Assembly: GCA_947044405.1 (NCBI GenBank)
Contig: CAMRHE010000505.1
Location: 992,001-1,056,000 of the forward strand
Direction: 5' to 3'
Source of the DNA: Leptodactylus fallax
Taxonomy: Eukaryota > Chordata > Amphibia > Anura > Leptodactylidae
DNA: 64,000 bases
The first letter of the stretch is position 1, and every line of letters starts with the position of its first letter. The notes beneath the pieces were generated by a model. The model saw only the letters and a list, made by a program, of their open reading frames with translations. It ran no database searches and was not told where the DNA came from. Positions 33,248 to 45,049 of the stretch are shown here, one piece after another. The position numbers and the translations under genes are program-made.

Positions 33248-34812
33248 CAGTGGGGAAAAAAGTATTTAGTCAGCCACCAATTGTGCAAGTTCTCCCACTT
33301 AAAAAGATGAGGCCGGCCTGTAATTGTCGTCATAGGTAGACCTCAACTGTGAGAGACAAACATATCTAGAAAATCACATTGTATGATTTTATAAGAATTT
33401 ATTTGCAAATTATGGTGGAAAATAAGTATTTGCTCACCTACAAACAAGCAAGATTTCTGTCTCTCACAGACCTGTAACTTCTTCTGTAAGAGGCTCCTCT
33501 GTCCTCCACTCATTACCTGTAGTAATGGCTCCTGTGTGACATTGTTATCAGTATAAAAGACACCTGTCCACAACCTCAAACAGTCACACTCCAAACTCCA
33601 CTATGGTGAAGACCAAAGAGCTGTGGAAGGACCAGAAACAAAATTGTAGCCCTGCACCAGGCTGGGAAGACTGAATCTGCAATAGGCAAGCAGCTTGGTG
33701 TGAAGAAATCACCTGTGGGAGCAATAATTAGAAAATGGAAGACATACAAGACCACTGATAATCTCCCTCCATCAGGGGCTCCACGCAAGATCTCACCCCG
33801 TGGGGTCAAAATAATTACAAGAACGGTGAGCAAAAATCCCAGAACCACACGGGGGGACCTAGTGACTGACCTGCAGAAAGCTGGGACTAACGTAACAAAG
33901 GCTACCGTCAGTAACACACTACGCCGCCAGGGACTCAGATCCTGCAGTGCCAGACGTGTCCCTCTGCTTAAGCCAGTACATATCCGGGCCCGTCTGAAGT
34001 TTGCTAGAGAGCATTTGGATGTTCTAGAAGAGTATTGGGAGAATGTCATATGGTCATATGAAACCAAAGTAGAACTGTTTGGTAGAAACACAAGTCGTGG
34101 TGTTTGGAGGAGAGTGAATGCTGAGTTGCATCCAAAGAACACCATACCTACTGTGAAGCATGGGGGCAGCAACATCATGCTTTGGGGCTGTTTCTCTGCA
34201 AAGGGACCAGGACGACTGATCCGTGTACATGAAAGAATGAATGGGGCCATGTATCGTGAGATTTTGAGTGCAAACCTCATTCCATCAGCAAGGGCATTGA
34301 AGATGAAACGTGGCTGGGTCTTTCAGCATGACAATTATCCCAAGCACACCGCCAGGGCAACGAAGGAGCGGCTTCGTAAGAAGCATTTCAAGGTCCTGGA
34401 GTGGCCTAGCCAGTCTCCAGATCTCAGCCCCATAGAAAACCTTGGAGCGACAGCCCCAAAACATCCCTGCTCTAGAGGAGATCTGCATGGAGGAATGGGC
34501 CGACATACCAGCAACAGTGTGTGCCAACCTTGTGAAGACTTACAGGAAACGTTTCACCTCTGTCATTGCCAACAAAGGAGATAGAACAAAGGATTGAGAT
34601 GAACTTTTGTTATTGACCAAATACTTATTTTCCACCATAATTTGCAAATAAATTCTTTAAAAATCAGACAATGTGATTTTCTGGATTAGTTTTCTCATTT
34701 TGTCTCTCATAGTTGAGGTCTACCTATGATGACAATTACAGGCCGGCCTCATCTTTATAAGTGGGAGAACTTGCACAATTGGTGGCTGACTAAATACTTT
34801 TTTTCCCCACTG
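33248..34812. mobile_element. Tc1-like transposon B, 1,565 bp
   Basis: Bounded by TA (33246-33247, 34813-34814) and by CAGTGGGGAAAAAAGTATTT and its reverse complement. Inverted repeats extend about 190 bp on each side. The element is inserted inside a 31-bp minisatellite. The family differs from element A and also gave the solo end at 18928. Confidence 0.93.
33603..34600 (+). pseudogene. Tc1-like transposase (element B), broken
   Basis: The start [13 protein letters not shown] is at 33603, but a frameshift near 33640 moves the rest into the frame that is open at 33700-34584. Visible motifs: [12 protein letters not shown] (GRPR-like linker), [24 protein letters not shown] and NPIENL-like SPIENL. 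The first catalytic Asp of WSDET is Tyr, the second Asp and the Glu are present, and a second frameshift follows directly after SPIENL (about 34443). The product is therefore inactive for at least three reasons. Normal length would be about 340 residues. Confidence 0.9.
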
Positions 34813-34814
34813 TA

Positions 34815-35060
34815 TATAGCGCCATCATATTCTGCAGCACTTTACAGACATTGTTGTCATATAGGGCTCACAATCTATATTCCCTATCAGTATAATATGT
34901 TCCACAGTGGCCCCTGCACAGTATAATGCTCCACAGTGGACTCTGCACGGTATCATGCTTCACAGTTACCCCTGCAAGGTATAATGCGCCATAGTGTCCC
35001 CCGCAGGGTATAATGGTCCATAGTGTTCCACTCACAGTATACTTTGGAATGCGCTTTCAC
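34815..35060. repeat. Dispersed-repeat fragment and resumed 31-bp minisatellite
   Basis: TAGCGCCATCATATTCTGCA starts a copy of the family seen at 28425. From about 34880 the 31-bp units resume (GTTCCACAGTGGCCCCTGCA). Confidence 0.7.
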
Positions 35061-35560
35061 AGTCCATATTATATGGTGCTGCATGACTATGGAGGTGCCA
35101 GCTGGTACAAACCCATTACACTTACCTTCCTTTCCAGGTTTGGACCCATGACATCATCAGCATCCGACACACCCTCTTTGTGATGTGTTCTGGCTGCCCA
35201 CTGTATTGCGCATGTGTGGACGGCCAGCACACACAATGAAGAGGCGGGCCTTCTAGTGATGACGTCCCAGAATCCACAGGAGGAACAGGTAAGTATAATG
35301 GGGCTGGGGGTGGGGGTGGGCAGGCTTCTTTCCAGTGACATCCTGGGGTGTGGATGTCCCTTAGATTAACACCCCTGGACGTCAGCGGAAAGGCAAAAAT
35401 CTAATATGTAGGTCATATAACCTACATATAATACAATAAAAGTAAAAAAAAAAGGATAATACATGTTATTTAGAAAGTTGGAGGGGGGGTATGGGGGGTT
35501 CTTTATTAAATTATTAATTTATCCCGGACAACCCCTTTATGGCTGAGGCCCCATGTTGCA
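35061..35560. repeat. Fragment of the composite repeat of 19790-22235
   Basis: CTTACCTTCCTTTCCAGGT, GTGATGACGTCCCAGAATCC and CACAGGAGGAACAGGTAAGT parallel the blocks around 21520-21680. No coding exon is supported, although some borders look like splice sites. Confidence 0.45.
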
Positions 35561-35639
35561 GAAACACAGCTTTTTTTATGCAGATTTTGTTGAGTTTTTT
35601 TGAGCCAAAGCCATGAATTGTTACATAAGGAATGGGAAA

Positions 35640-38600
35640 TATATAGGACGCTCTGATAATTCTCCCTTATTGTATGACTTACTGTATAGTGATGTCTCCC
35701 CTGTGTGTACAGTATGTGGTCAGTATATGACTTACTGTATAGTGATGTCTCCTGTGTGTACAGAGTGTGGTCAGTATATGACTTACTGTATAGTGATGTC
35801 TCCCCTGTGTGTACAGTATGTGGTCAGTATATGACTTACTGTATAGTGATGTTTCCCCGTGTGTACAGTGTGTGGTCAGTATATGACTTACTGTATAGTG
35901 AGGTCTCCCCCTGTGTGTACATTGTGTGGTCAGTATATGACTTACTGTATAGTGATGTCTCCCCTGTGTGTACAGTATGTGGTCAGTATATGACTTATTG
36001 TATAGTGATGTCTCCTCCTGTGTGTACAGTATGTGGTCAGTATATGACTTACTGTATAGCGATGCCCCCCCTGTGTGTACAGTATGTGGTCAGTATATGA
36101 CTTACTGTATAGTGATGTCTCCTGTGTGTACAGTGTGTGGTCAGTATATGACTTACTGTATAGTGATGTCTCCTCCTGTGTGTACAGTATGTGGTCAGTA
36201 TATGACTTACTGTATAGTGATATCTTCCCCTGTGTGTACAGTATGTGGTCAGTATATGACTTATTGTATAGTGATGTCTCCTCCTGTGTGTACAGTATGT
36301 GGTCAGTATATGACTTACTGTATAGTGATGTCTCCTCCTGTGTGTACAGTATGTGGTCAGTATATGACTTACTGTATAGTGATGTCTCCCCTGTGTGTAC
36401 AGTATGTGGTCAGTATATGACTTACTGTATAGTGATGTCTCCCCTGTGTGTACAGTGTGTGGTCAGTATATGACTTACTGTATAGTGATGTCCCCTGTGT
36501 GTACAGTATGTGGTCAGTATATGACTTACTGTATAGTGATGTCTCCCCCTGTGTGTACAGTATGTGGTCAGTATATGACTTACTGTATAGTGATGTCTCC
36601 CTCCGTGTGTACAGTATGTGGAAAGTATATGACTTACTGTATAGTGATGTCTCCCCTGTGTGTACAGTATGTGGTCAGTATATGACTTACTGTATAGTAA
36701 TGTCTCCCCGTGTGTACAGTATGTGGTCAGTATATGACTTACTGTATAGTGATGTCTCCTGTGTGTACAGTATGTGGTCAGTATATGACTTACTGTATAG
36801 TGATGTCTCGCCTGTGTGTACAGTGTGTGGTCAGTATATGACTTATTGTATAGTGATGTCTCCTCCTGTGTGTACAGTATGTGGTCAGTATATGACTTAC
36901 TGTATAGTGATGTCTCCCCTGTGTGTACAGTGTGTGGTCAGTATATGACTTACTGTATAGTGATGTCTCCTCCTGTGTGTACAGTATGTGGTCAGTATAT
37001 GACTTACTGTATAGTGATGTCTCCCCTGTGTGTACAGTATGTGGTCAGTATATGACTTACTGTATAGTGATGTCTCCCCGTGTGTACAGTATGTGGTCAG
37101 TATATGACTTACTGTATAGTGATGTCTCCCCTGTGTGTACAGTGTGTGGTCAGTATATGACTTACTGTATAGTGATGTCTCCTCCTGTGTGTACAGTATG
37201 TGGTCAGTATATGACTTACTGTATAGTGATGTCTCCCCGTGTGTACAGTATGTGGTCAGTATATGACTTACTGTATAGTGATGTCTCCCCTGTGTGTACA
37301 GTGTGTGGTCAGTATATGACTTACTGTATAGTGATGTCTCCTCCTGTGTGTACAGTATGTGGTCAGTATATGACTTACTGTATAGTGATGTCTCCCCGTG
37401 TGTACAGTATGTGGTCAGTATATGACTTACTGTATAGTGATGTCTCCCCTGTGTGTACAGTATGTGGTCAGTATATGACTTACTGTATAGTGATGTCTTC
37501 TCCTGTGTGTACAGTATGTGGTCAGTATATGACTTACTGTATAGCGATGTCTCCTGTGTGTACAGTATGTGGTCAGTATATGACTTACTGTATAGTGATG
37601 TCTCCCCTGTGTGTACAGTATGTGGTCAGTATATGACTTACTGTATAGTGATGTCTTCTCCTGTGTGTACAGTATGTGGTCAGTATATGACTTACTGTAT
37701 AGTGATGTCTCCCGTGTGTACAGTATGTGGTCAGTATATACTTACTGTATAGTGATGTCTTCTCCTGTGTGTACAGTATGTGGTCAGTATATGACTTACT
37801 GTATAGTGATGTCTCCCCTGTGTGTACAGTATGTGGTCAGTATATGACTTACTGTATAGTGATGTCTCCTCCTGAGTGTACAGTATGTGGTCAGTATATG
37901 ACTTACTGTATAGTGATGTCTCCCGTGTGTACAGTATGTGGTCAGTATATGACTTACTGTATAGTGATGTCTCCCCTGTGTGTACAGTATGTGGTCAGTA
38001 TATGACTTACTGTATAGTGATGTCTCCTCCTGAGTGTACAGTATGTGGTCAGTATATGACTTACTGTATAGTGATGTCTCCCGTGTGTACAGTATGTGGT
38101 CAGTATATGACTTACTGTATAGTGATGTCTCCCTGTGTACAGTATGTGGTCAGTATATGACTTACTGTATAGTGATGTCTCCTCCTGAGTGTGCAGTATG
38201 TGGTCAGTATATGACTTACTGTATAGTGATGTCTCCCCTGTGTGTACAGTATGTGGTCAGTATATGACTTACTGTATAGTGATGTCTCCTCCTGTGTGTA
38301 CAGTATGTGGTCAGTATATGACTTACTGTATAGTGATGTCTCCCCTGTGTGTACAGTATGTGGTCAGTATATGACTTACTGTATAGTGATGTCTCCCCCT
38401 GTGTGTACAGTATGTGGTCAGTATATGACTTACTGTATAGTGATGTCTCCCCCTGTGTGTACAGTATGTGGTCAGTATATGACTTACTGTATAGTGATGT
38501 CTCCCTGTGTACAGTATGTGGTCAGTATATGACTTACTGTATAGTGATGTCTCCCCCTGTGTGTACAGTATGTGGTCAGTATATGACTTATTGTATAGTG

Positions 38601-38745
38601 ATGTCTCCTCCTGTGTGTACAGTATGTGGTCAGTATATGACTTACTGTATAGTGATGTCTCCCCTGTGTGTACAGTATGTGGTCAGTATATGACTTACTG
38701 TATAGTGATGTCTCCCCCTGTGTGTACAGCGTGTGTTTCAGTATA
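35640..38745 (-). repeat. 53-bp minisatellite of NLR-L, about 58 copies
   Basis: Plus-strand unit TGTGTACAGTATGTGGTCAG, then TATATGACTTACTGTATAGT and GATGTCTCCCC, 50-53 bp. Small C/T indels create in-frame and out-of-frame runs that yield many false open frames (MYSMWSVYDLLYSDV). In gene sense it follows the leader-like exon 38778-38817. The orthologous array in NLR-R (52206-52806) has only about 11-12 units. Confidence 0.97.
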
Positions 38746-38777
38746 TAATATATCTTAAGAGAGATGATTGGTCTTAC

Positions 38778-38817
38778 CTGAAAGCCGTATGTAGTGTGTA
38801 GAAATACAGTTCAAGAT
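38778..38817 (-). CDS. NLR-L leader-like exon (40 nt), probably 5' UTR
   Basis: On the minus strand, acceptor CCTCCCTGTAG and donor TTTCAG|GTAAGACC bound a 40-nt exon ending TACATACGGCTTTCAG. The same exon end, donor and upstream TTTGCCCTTT tract occur in NLR-R at 51958-51994, so selection or recent duplication has kept both. It lies upstream of the exon that carries the ATG in NLR-R, so it is most likely untranslated. The type is entered as CDS because it belongs to the NLR-L transcript model. Confidence 0.65.
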
Positions 38818-38934
38818 CTACAGGGAGGGAAAAGGGCAAAGTGCAAAGGAAGTTATAAAATATCCTTTATGATTTACTTTCATTTGCAGTTTATACAATT
38901 TTTAAAAGCAGCACAAATTATGTATATTGACCAC

Positions 38935-39090
38935 TAAAGTCGTAACACAATTATGTCCACAAAGTAGGTAGTTGTAAACAACAAGGACTAAATTTTTGTC
39001 AACACTCCAATATTTATTCTTTTTTAGTCCTTGCTGTTTACAACTACATACTTTGTGGACATAATTATGCTACGACCTTAATAGTGTTAT
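38935..39090. mobile_element. Hairpin MITE with ~63-bp arms
   Basis: AAGTCGTAACACAATTATGT through AACAAGGACTAAA (38938-38995) is mirrored by TTTAGTCCTTGCTGTTTACA through AATTATGCTACGACCTT (39025-39082), with about a 30-bp loop. The arms differ at few positions. No coding capacity. Confidence 0.85.
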
Positions 39091-39689
39091 GTTTAGATGC
39101 AAGGCCGCAATAAAAGCAATAGCAGGGAATTGGCTGATAACTGCGAGCAGTAGAGACAGCTATCAAGTCAGACCCCCGATGCCTTCACCAGAGCTCACCG
39201 CAAGGAGAGATGGACTTGCACTGAGTCTGAAAATCTGAATTGTCACCAAACAGATACATGTACTAATAATAAATTCAGTGCTGCAGAAACCAACACAAAG
39301 TGCAGGAAACTTACAAAGTGGTGTGGAGACAAGAGGGTCAAAAACCAGGAGAGAACGTAATATACAGAAACAGGAGACAAAAGTGATATCTAGGAAACAA
39401 GCCAAGGGTCACAAATTCAACGTTAAAGCAGATTCAAGAGGCAAAAAGGAAATCGAGGGAGCAAGCCAGAGGTCAGTAAGCCAACAGGTATACACAAAGA
39501 AGATGTGGAGCCAAACTAGGAAGCAAACTAAATTAGTTGGCATCTGTGTCAGGAAGGAGTGGTCTTATATAGGCCTTTTCAGCTGCTAATTAGCCAAGGC
39601 ATGGAAGTATACAACACAAAAGCTTCACCAAGTTGTCGCGGCAACCTTATTTTTGGTTTTGCTTATTTGACTGATTAGAGATGTCTGAT
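39091..39689. other. No gene recognised
   Basis: A 103-codon open frame at 39278-39589 is rich in charged residues but resembles no family known to me and has no start or splice context. Confidence 0.35.
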
Positions 39690-42560
39690 TTCCTGTCGGT
39701 TAGTATAGACAAAGAAACATGGCTCACAGATGTGGAGGAAGTTTTTTTTGGGGAAAAACTTTATACAAAAACGGTATACTCCTTCCTTTAATGCAGCATT
39801 CCATGAGCTAGCACAAACATATAAGGAACACATCACAAGCTGGTGGGAGGTCCACAGCCTCAAGGCCTATATTAAGGGGAATATTGTCCCCAGGGGCTTG
39901 CGTATTACTTTATTGCCGTCATTAAAAAAAGAAGTCCTTGACTACTTACTAAGTAGAAAAAGCAGGCAACCGCTAGTAGTTTAAGATTCATAAATCTATT
40001 GCTAGATGAGGAACGCCGCAGTCGGAGGAGGAGAGGACGTACATATTTGAGAGACAGAGATAGAGGATTAGGAGGTAGGGGAGAGAATCGTCTTACTTCA
40101 TCAACCGGGTATTTTTTAGACCCAGTGTACTCCCTGAGGAGCAGACAAAACCCATATCTGACCCTACCCAAGTGATTAATGTCTGATCTAGACCTCTTTC
40201 CCAAAGAGAAATGTTGGTTTCATATAAGGGCTTATCATTTGTCCCTACATACGACTTCAATTCCTTTGAATGGTTTAAAGGGAGTCAGAGCACAGCTTCA
40301 TCATCCCTGCAACGCCGCCTCTGTCTTTTATTAGTGATGCCCCCTGGTTCTTCTGCTGTCCTCTTCACTGTTTCAGCAGCTGATGTTCTCCTCTTCGGGA
40401 TCGAAATCCCGTGCATGCGCTATAGGCTCTGCCCGAACACGAAGTGACAAGATTTCCGTACTTGTCAAGACCTAGGCATCCCTACCAATATGCTAGAAGA
40501 TGTTAGGCTCCTCTATGACTTACAGGAGGGGGTAGGTAAAGGTCCGTTTACATCACTTAAAGGGAAAAGTAGAAAAATGCCTTGAGCTGGTTACTTCAGA
40601 ATGGCGAATGTTGAAACCGAGTTTCACTCATTTTAACTGCCCTATGCAGGAGATGCAGACCCCACGTAAATTAGAACAGGACTATCAGATCACTATAAAG
40701 CCCTCTGACAAGGGGGGCAATGTAGTGATCCTTGACAGTTCTCAGTATAAAACAATGTGTGATCAACTTCTAGCAGACCCTCAGGGATATGAAATACTAG
40801 CTTCTAATCCCACAAATAATTATATGAATTAATTGAGAGTCCTCTTGACATCAGCTAAAGAAAGTGATCTGATCAGCCAGGACAAATTCAATTTTCTTTT
40901 CCCAAGATTTCCAGTCACCGCGACATTTTATGACCTACCAAAAGTCCACAAGGGGTGGATCCCCTAAAGGGATGCTCCACAGTATCGGGGGTGGGATCGT
41001 TGGGACAGAACTGTGGTATTTACATAGACAGTATCTTAAGAGGTTTTGTGTCATCTTTACCCTCATTTACAAGGGATACAACTGACCTTTTGTCCAAATT
41101 AGTAGATATCTCCTTGGATAAGGAGGTATGATTTGCCAGTATCAACGTCGAATGACTGTACTCCTCTATTCCATTTGACAAAGGTCTTGTGGCAATTCAT
41201 CGTTTTCTTAAGTCTAGAGAGTGCAGTTTCAGAGCCACAGCTCTTTCGTCCTCAACCTTCTGGAATTTTCATTGACAAGAAACTACTTTGTCTTTAATAG
41301 CAAGTTCTTCCACCAGCTCAGGGGCACAGCTATGGAGAATTCATGTGCCCATCTTACACCAACCCGTTTCTGGGCTGGTGGGAGGAAACTATAGTTTTTG
41401 GGGAACCACCCTCCACCAGGGGTCAAGGCGATCGAACTGTGGCTCTGTTATATCGACAATATTCTGGTACTGTGAAGGGGTAATTAGGACAACTTCACTG
41501 AGTTTCTATAAACTGTCCATTCAAACAATATAGGTCTCAAGTTTACATCGGAGATGGCCTATAACGCCCTACCATTTCTGGATGTCCTGATCTCAAGGTC
41601 AGACTCTGGCAGGGTCAAGACTACAATCTATCACAAACCAACTGCCACCAACTCCCTCCTGACATGAGAAAGTCACATCCAGCCCCACTTAGGAGGGTAT
41701 ACCAAAGGGGCAGTATTTGCGAGTTAGAAGAAATTGGAAATTGCCGGCATTTAAGAGGCAGGCAGATAACCTGCACCAGAGATCTTTTGATAGGGGTTAC
41801 CCAGACAGCCTTTTAAGATCCACGTATCAACAAGTTCTGTTCCATCCACAGAAACCTTTGTTACATGCACAACCACGATTAGAAGAGGACAAGAAGATAA
41901 TTCACCTAGTAGCGACATACGATAATGGTGCGTACGATGTGAGAAACATACTTACCAAATATTGGCATATCCTCTCCTTAGACAGTGACATAAGTGATGT
42001 CATTGGTTCCTATCTCCACATTATCTATAGACGGGGGTCATTCAATTTGGGACTGAGTGAAACAGAGCCACTTTAAACCGAAGACGGTGGCGGGTACATG
42101 GCTAGATACACAAGTCAAAGGCTGTTTTCATTGTGGGGGCTGCATAGCATTCACTTACCTAAAAACGAATAACGTAGTAACATCACTGGTTTGACCTATA
42201 TTATTCACAGTTATATTAAATTGAAGGGAGTGATTTATAAAGCAATGTGTAAATGCAGCATCAAGTATGTGGGAAAGACCCGCCGCGAGATGGAAAGTGG
42301 GAGAACATCGAGGGGACATTAATCACAAGCGAGATACCCCATTAGCAAAACATATTGTACTGAAGCATGGTGGAGATCCCAAATGTATTTCCTTTATGGG
42401 AATTGAATTGGTGCGCCTGAACACTCCTGGGGGCAATTGGGACAAAAAAAAAAATCCTGCAATGGGAAACATTTTCGATATTCAAATTGGATACTATGCA
42501 TCCCAAAGGCCTGAATGACCGGTTATATTTTGAGAGCTTTTTGATGTAATAATCTGAATA
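39690..42560 (+). pseudogene. Penelope-like element (RT plus GIY-YIG), decayed
   Basis: In order on the plus strand: GLSFVPTYDFNSFEWFK (N-terminal conserved region, about 40228), KPSDKGGNVVILDSSQYK (40690), FPVTATFYDLPKVHKG (40908), RT motif A as ASINVE followed by a stop (about 41140), LRGTAMGNSCAP-like sequence in shifted frames (about 41315), RT motif C as YIDN (41450), a thumb region RRNWKLPAFKRQADNLHQRS and RGYPDSLLRSTYQQ (41722), then a GIY-YIG nuclease remnant KYVGKT, GEHRGDINHKRDTPLAKHIV (42300). This order is typical of Penelope-like elements, which insert with their own nuclease. Several stops and frameshifts, and Asn in both RT catalytic motifs, make it dead. About 170 bp at 40275-40445 looks like a later insertion. 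Confidence 0.85.
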
Positions 42561-43247
42561 CAGGTCTTGATACATACACTAATATGATGAATCTATCACT
42601 TCATGAGTACCACAATACTGTAAAGTATGGTAACCTCTGGTGGATATATAATTGTGACCGGTATCTTACATGTTGCACGCCATTTAGGTATTTTAGTGGT
42701 GTAGAGGGCATTATTGATATAGCCGTGTTCTGCTGTTATCTTGGAAACTATAGCCATATGCCACTATGTATTTTTCCTATTTTTGGAAGAAACGTGTCAC
42801 GTTCCTGCACATGCCCCCGGCCTTTCTTGGCTGGTACCTCGCACTGCACTTGAGCCTCATCTGTGTATTTCTAAAAACTGCTTTTTGAAGGAAATGCATG
42901 TAATGGTATGAAAACGCTCTCTGTAATGTCCCCTACAATGTGCTGGTTTAATATTGTGTTTCCCCAGGAATGCCCTAACAAAATTTTGGCCTTTAAAAAC
43001 AGGCTGAAGAACTTCTAGATCGGCAATGATGTCGGGACACCTTCAAGTCCCAATATACCATGTATTTGCCTGTGACAGTGGTCTATACAGCGAGACACCT
43101 GCTCTGAAAAGCGAGAGCCCTGATACCTGCCCGGCCCTAGGAAGTCAATAGCAGTCTAATCTGTGGGGCCTGGAAAATAATAATTGTAAGACGTAAGGTA
43201 AGAGGCCAGGTAGTCCTCTGACCCTGCACAGTCAATAGCAAGATAGA
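42561..43247. other. No gene recognised
   Basis: Follows the Penelope-like element and may hold part of its 3' non-coding end. Nothing diagnostic was seen. Confidence 0.35.
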
Positions 43248-43325
43248 GCTGAGTATCAGGACTTGAACCCAGGGACTTTGGTGTCCCAAGCTGTAGCTCT
43301 CCCAACTGAGCTATTCAGCCTCCTG
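43248..43325 (-). tRNA. tRNA-like sequence (tRNA pseudogene or SINE head)
   Basis: The minus strand contains an A box (TAGCTCAGTTGGGAGAGC) and a B box (GGGTTCAAGTCC) with normal spacing, preceded by AGGCTGAA. The anticodon arm is poorly formed and the acceptor ends do not pair cleanly, so a functional tRNA is unlikely. A tRNA-derived SINE or pseudogene is favoured. Confidence 0.55.
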
Positions 43326-43329
43326 GGCA

Positions 43330-43850
43330 GCTCCTGTGCTGATCTAAAGCCTAGTTCCCAGTGTCTCTTGCTTCAGTTCCCGCCTCTCTGGTTTGCTCCA
43401 CCCTGTTCCTTGATTGAACTTCCTATTTAAACCCAGCCTTGCACTTCCTGCTTTGTGAGATTATTGTTCTCTTATCCTGTAATCTTGCTAGGTTCTCATG
43501 CTCTGATGCTAATACTGATGTTCATCTTGTGCATCGACCCTTGGCTTCCTGACTATGACCTCCTCTGCTTGATCTTTGATTTTGCTACTGCGTGACCTCC
43601 TGATACCAACTCGGCTTTCTGACTACTGTCTCGTCTAACCCCTTGTACTGTGCTATCTCCTGTTGCCGACTTGGACCGTACAACAACGTTATATTGGACC
43701 TCTGCCACCTCCTGGAAACTACCTGCTATTGCATCTTCCTCTGCTTCTGGATTTCCATCGGCCTCTACACTTGCTCAGCCTGGCAATTACCCCAAGTAAG
43801 TTGCACAAAAATACTCCGAACTAGACCCAGACCATCACACTGAGAGTGAG
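43330..43850. mobile_element. Possible LTR or retroelement 5' region
   Basis: Pyrimidine-rich sequence with phrases such as CTTCCTGACTATGACCTCCT, CTCGGCTTTCTGACTACTGT and GTTGCCGACTTGGACCG, a style I associate with leader regions of amphibian Gypsy-like LTRs. No paired LTR, primer site or coding sequence was found, so this is a weak call. Confidence 0.3.
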
Positions 43851-43854
43851 GAGT

Positions 43855-44230
43855 AGAAATGGTGGAGCCAATCCATTATGAGCCAGGTTTGACCCAAATA
43901 TTTCAAATTGTTCAGTTTTTAAAGAAACCAAACAAATGGCGATTCGTCTTGAATGAACTAAAATGGCCGCCACATGTACTGTATTTCACAGGAAAAATAC
44001 AGACGAGATCTGTGTCCGTGAGTCACAGTGTGAGGTTCTAGCACCAACTGACATCAGCTGACAGCCTCTCAGCCAATAGACAGTGGTAGGCGGCCACCTT
44101 ACAGGACTGATGTCATAGACACTATATAAGGTGCTGTGCGACTGAACAAGAGGCATTACAGTAATTGTGGAGATAGTGAAGGATCTGTGATTCATCTCAC
44201 TGAAACCTACAGAGCACTCAGTGCTTATTC
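43855..44230. mobile_element. hAT-like interspersed repeat, copy 2
   Basis: Starts GTAGAAATGGTGGAGCCAAT (compare TAGAGATGAGCAAACC on the minus strand at 9766) and holds ATGGCCGCCACATGTA and CAGCCTCTCAGCCAATA. It is the inverted counterpart of copy 1 at 9476-9766. A TATAAGG box at about 44128 lies inside the repeat. Confidence 0.55.
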
Positions 44231-44419
44231 TGCCTGCGCTAATCTGAAAACAAAACCTGTTATTTCTCTGCTCTGAATGACAGAATGTGTTATTCTGAGA
44301 GAATATTCTTAAGTGTTTCTTCTGTTGCTGAGCACATATACAGTATTATAGCCTGCGCTAATCTGAAAAAAACCTCTGCTATTTGAAGTTTTTTTTTTTT
44401 TTTTTTTCCTGCTCTGATC

Positions 44420-44819
44420 ACCCAATATATTGCAAAAAATGCCGAAATTTGGCTGCGGTGGATATGCTGCAGCAAAAACTGTGACGGAGGTGCCGTGGGA
44501 AAGACTGCAGTGTTTTACAGTACCTGCAAAGGGGATGGGATTCTGGCTAATAACAGTCACACATTGCAGAAAAATATCCACAGCGGAAATGCTGCAAATT
44601 CAAAAAAATATTGTATTTTTGTAAATCGCAGCATGTCAATTATACTGATGGAAACGCTGGTGTTTTCTGTAAAGGTATAATAGGGACAGAAGGTCTGCAG
44701 AGGAAAACGCTGCAGACTTTCTGTGAAAAGCGCTGCGGAAAAAAAAAAACACGATATCTGCAGCACTTTTTGGCTGTGGCTCACTGTGGGGCCTTAGCCT
44801 TAAGTGTTTGTTTGTGGTA

Positions 44820-44820
<1 letters not shown>
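44420..44820. mobile_element. MITE of the GGGGCCTTAGCC-end family, copy 1
   Basis: Ends in CACTGTGGGGCCTTAGCCTT and contains AATATCCACAGCGGAAATGC and TGCAGACTTTCTGTG. The same family is at 45050-45400 (start TAAGGCCCCACATTGCG), 61480-61660 and 62510-62790. It is non-coding. Confidence 0.65.

Positions 44821-44891
<71 letters not shown>
44821..44891. repeat. (TA)n microsatellite
   Basis: About 35 uninterrupted TA units directly after the MITE end. Confidence 0.97.
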
Positions 44892-44895
<4 letters not shown>

Positions 44896-45049
44896 TTGCA
44901 GCGTGCGCTAAGAAAACTTATTTAAGGGATTTATTTCTGCAGTATAATACAGTCTGACAGTTTGGAACAATCTATGATACTTAGGCATTTTTTTTTATTG
45001 TTGTTCAACCAATATACAGCCTGGCAGCCTGCGCTAATCTGAAACAAAA

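Noticed and set aside
35100..35300. Exon-like segment with CTTACC and AGGTAAGT borders
   Set aside because: The same blocks occur in the non-coding composite repeat at 21520-21680, and no long open phase is kept.
35613..38758. Many overlapping open frames of up to 237 codons (MYSMWSVYDLLYSDV type)
   Set aside because: Products of the 53-bp array; frames switch with C/T indels and mirror the array in NLR-R. No coding selection is visible.
39278..39589. 103-codon plus-strand open frame next to the hairpin MITE
   Set aside because: Low-complexity charged composition, no homology I can name, and it overlaps an equally long minus-strand frame.
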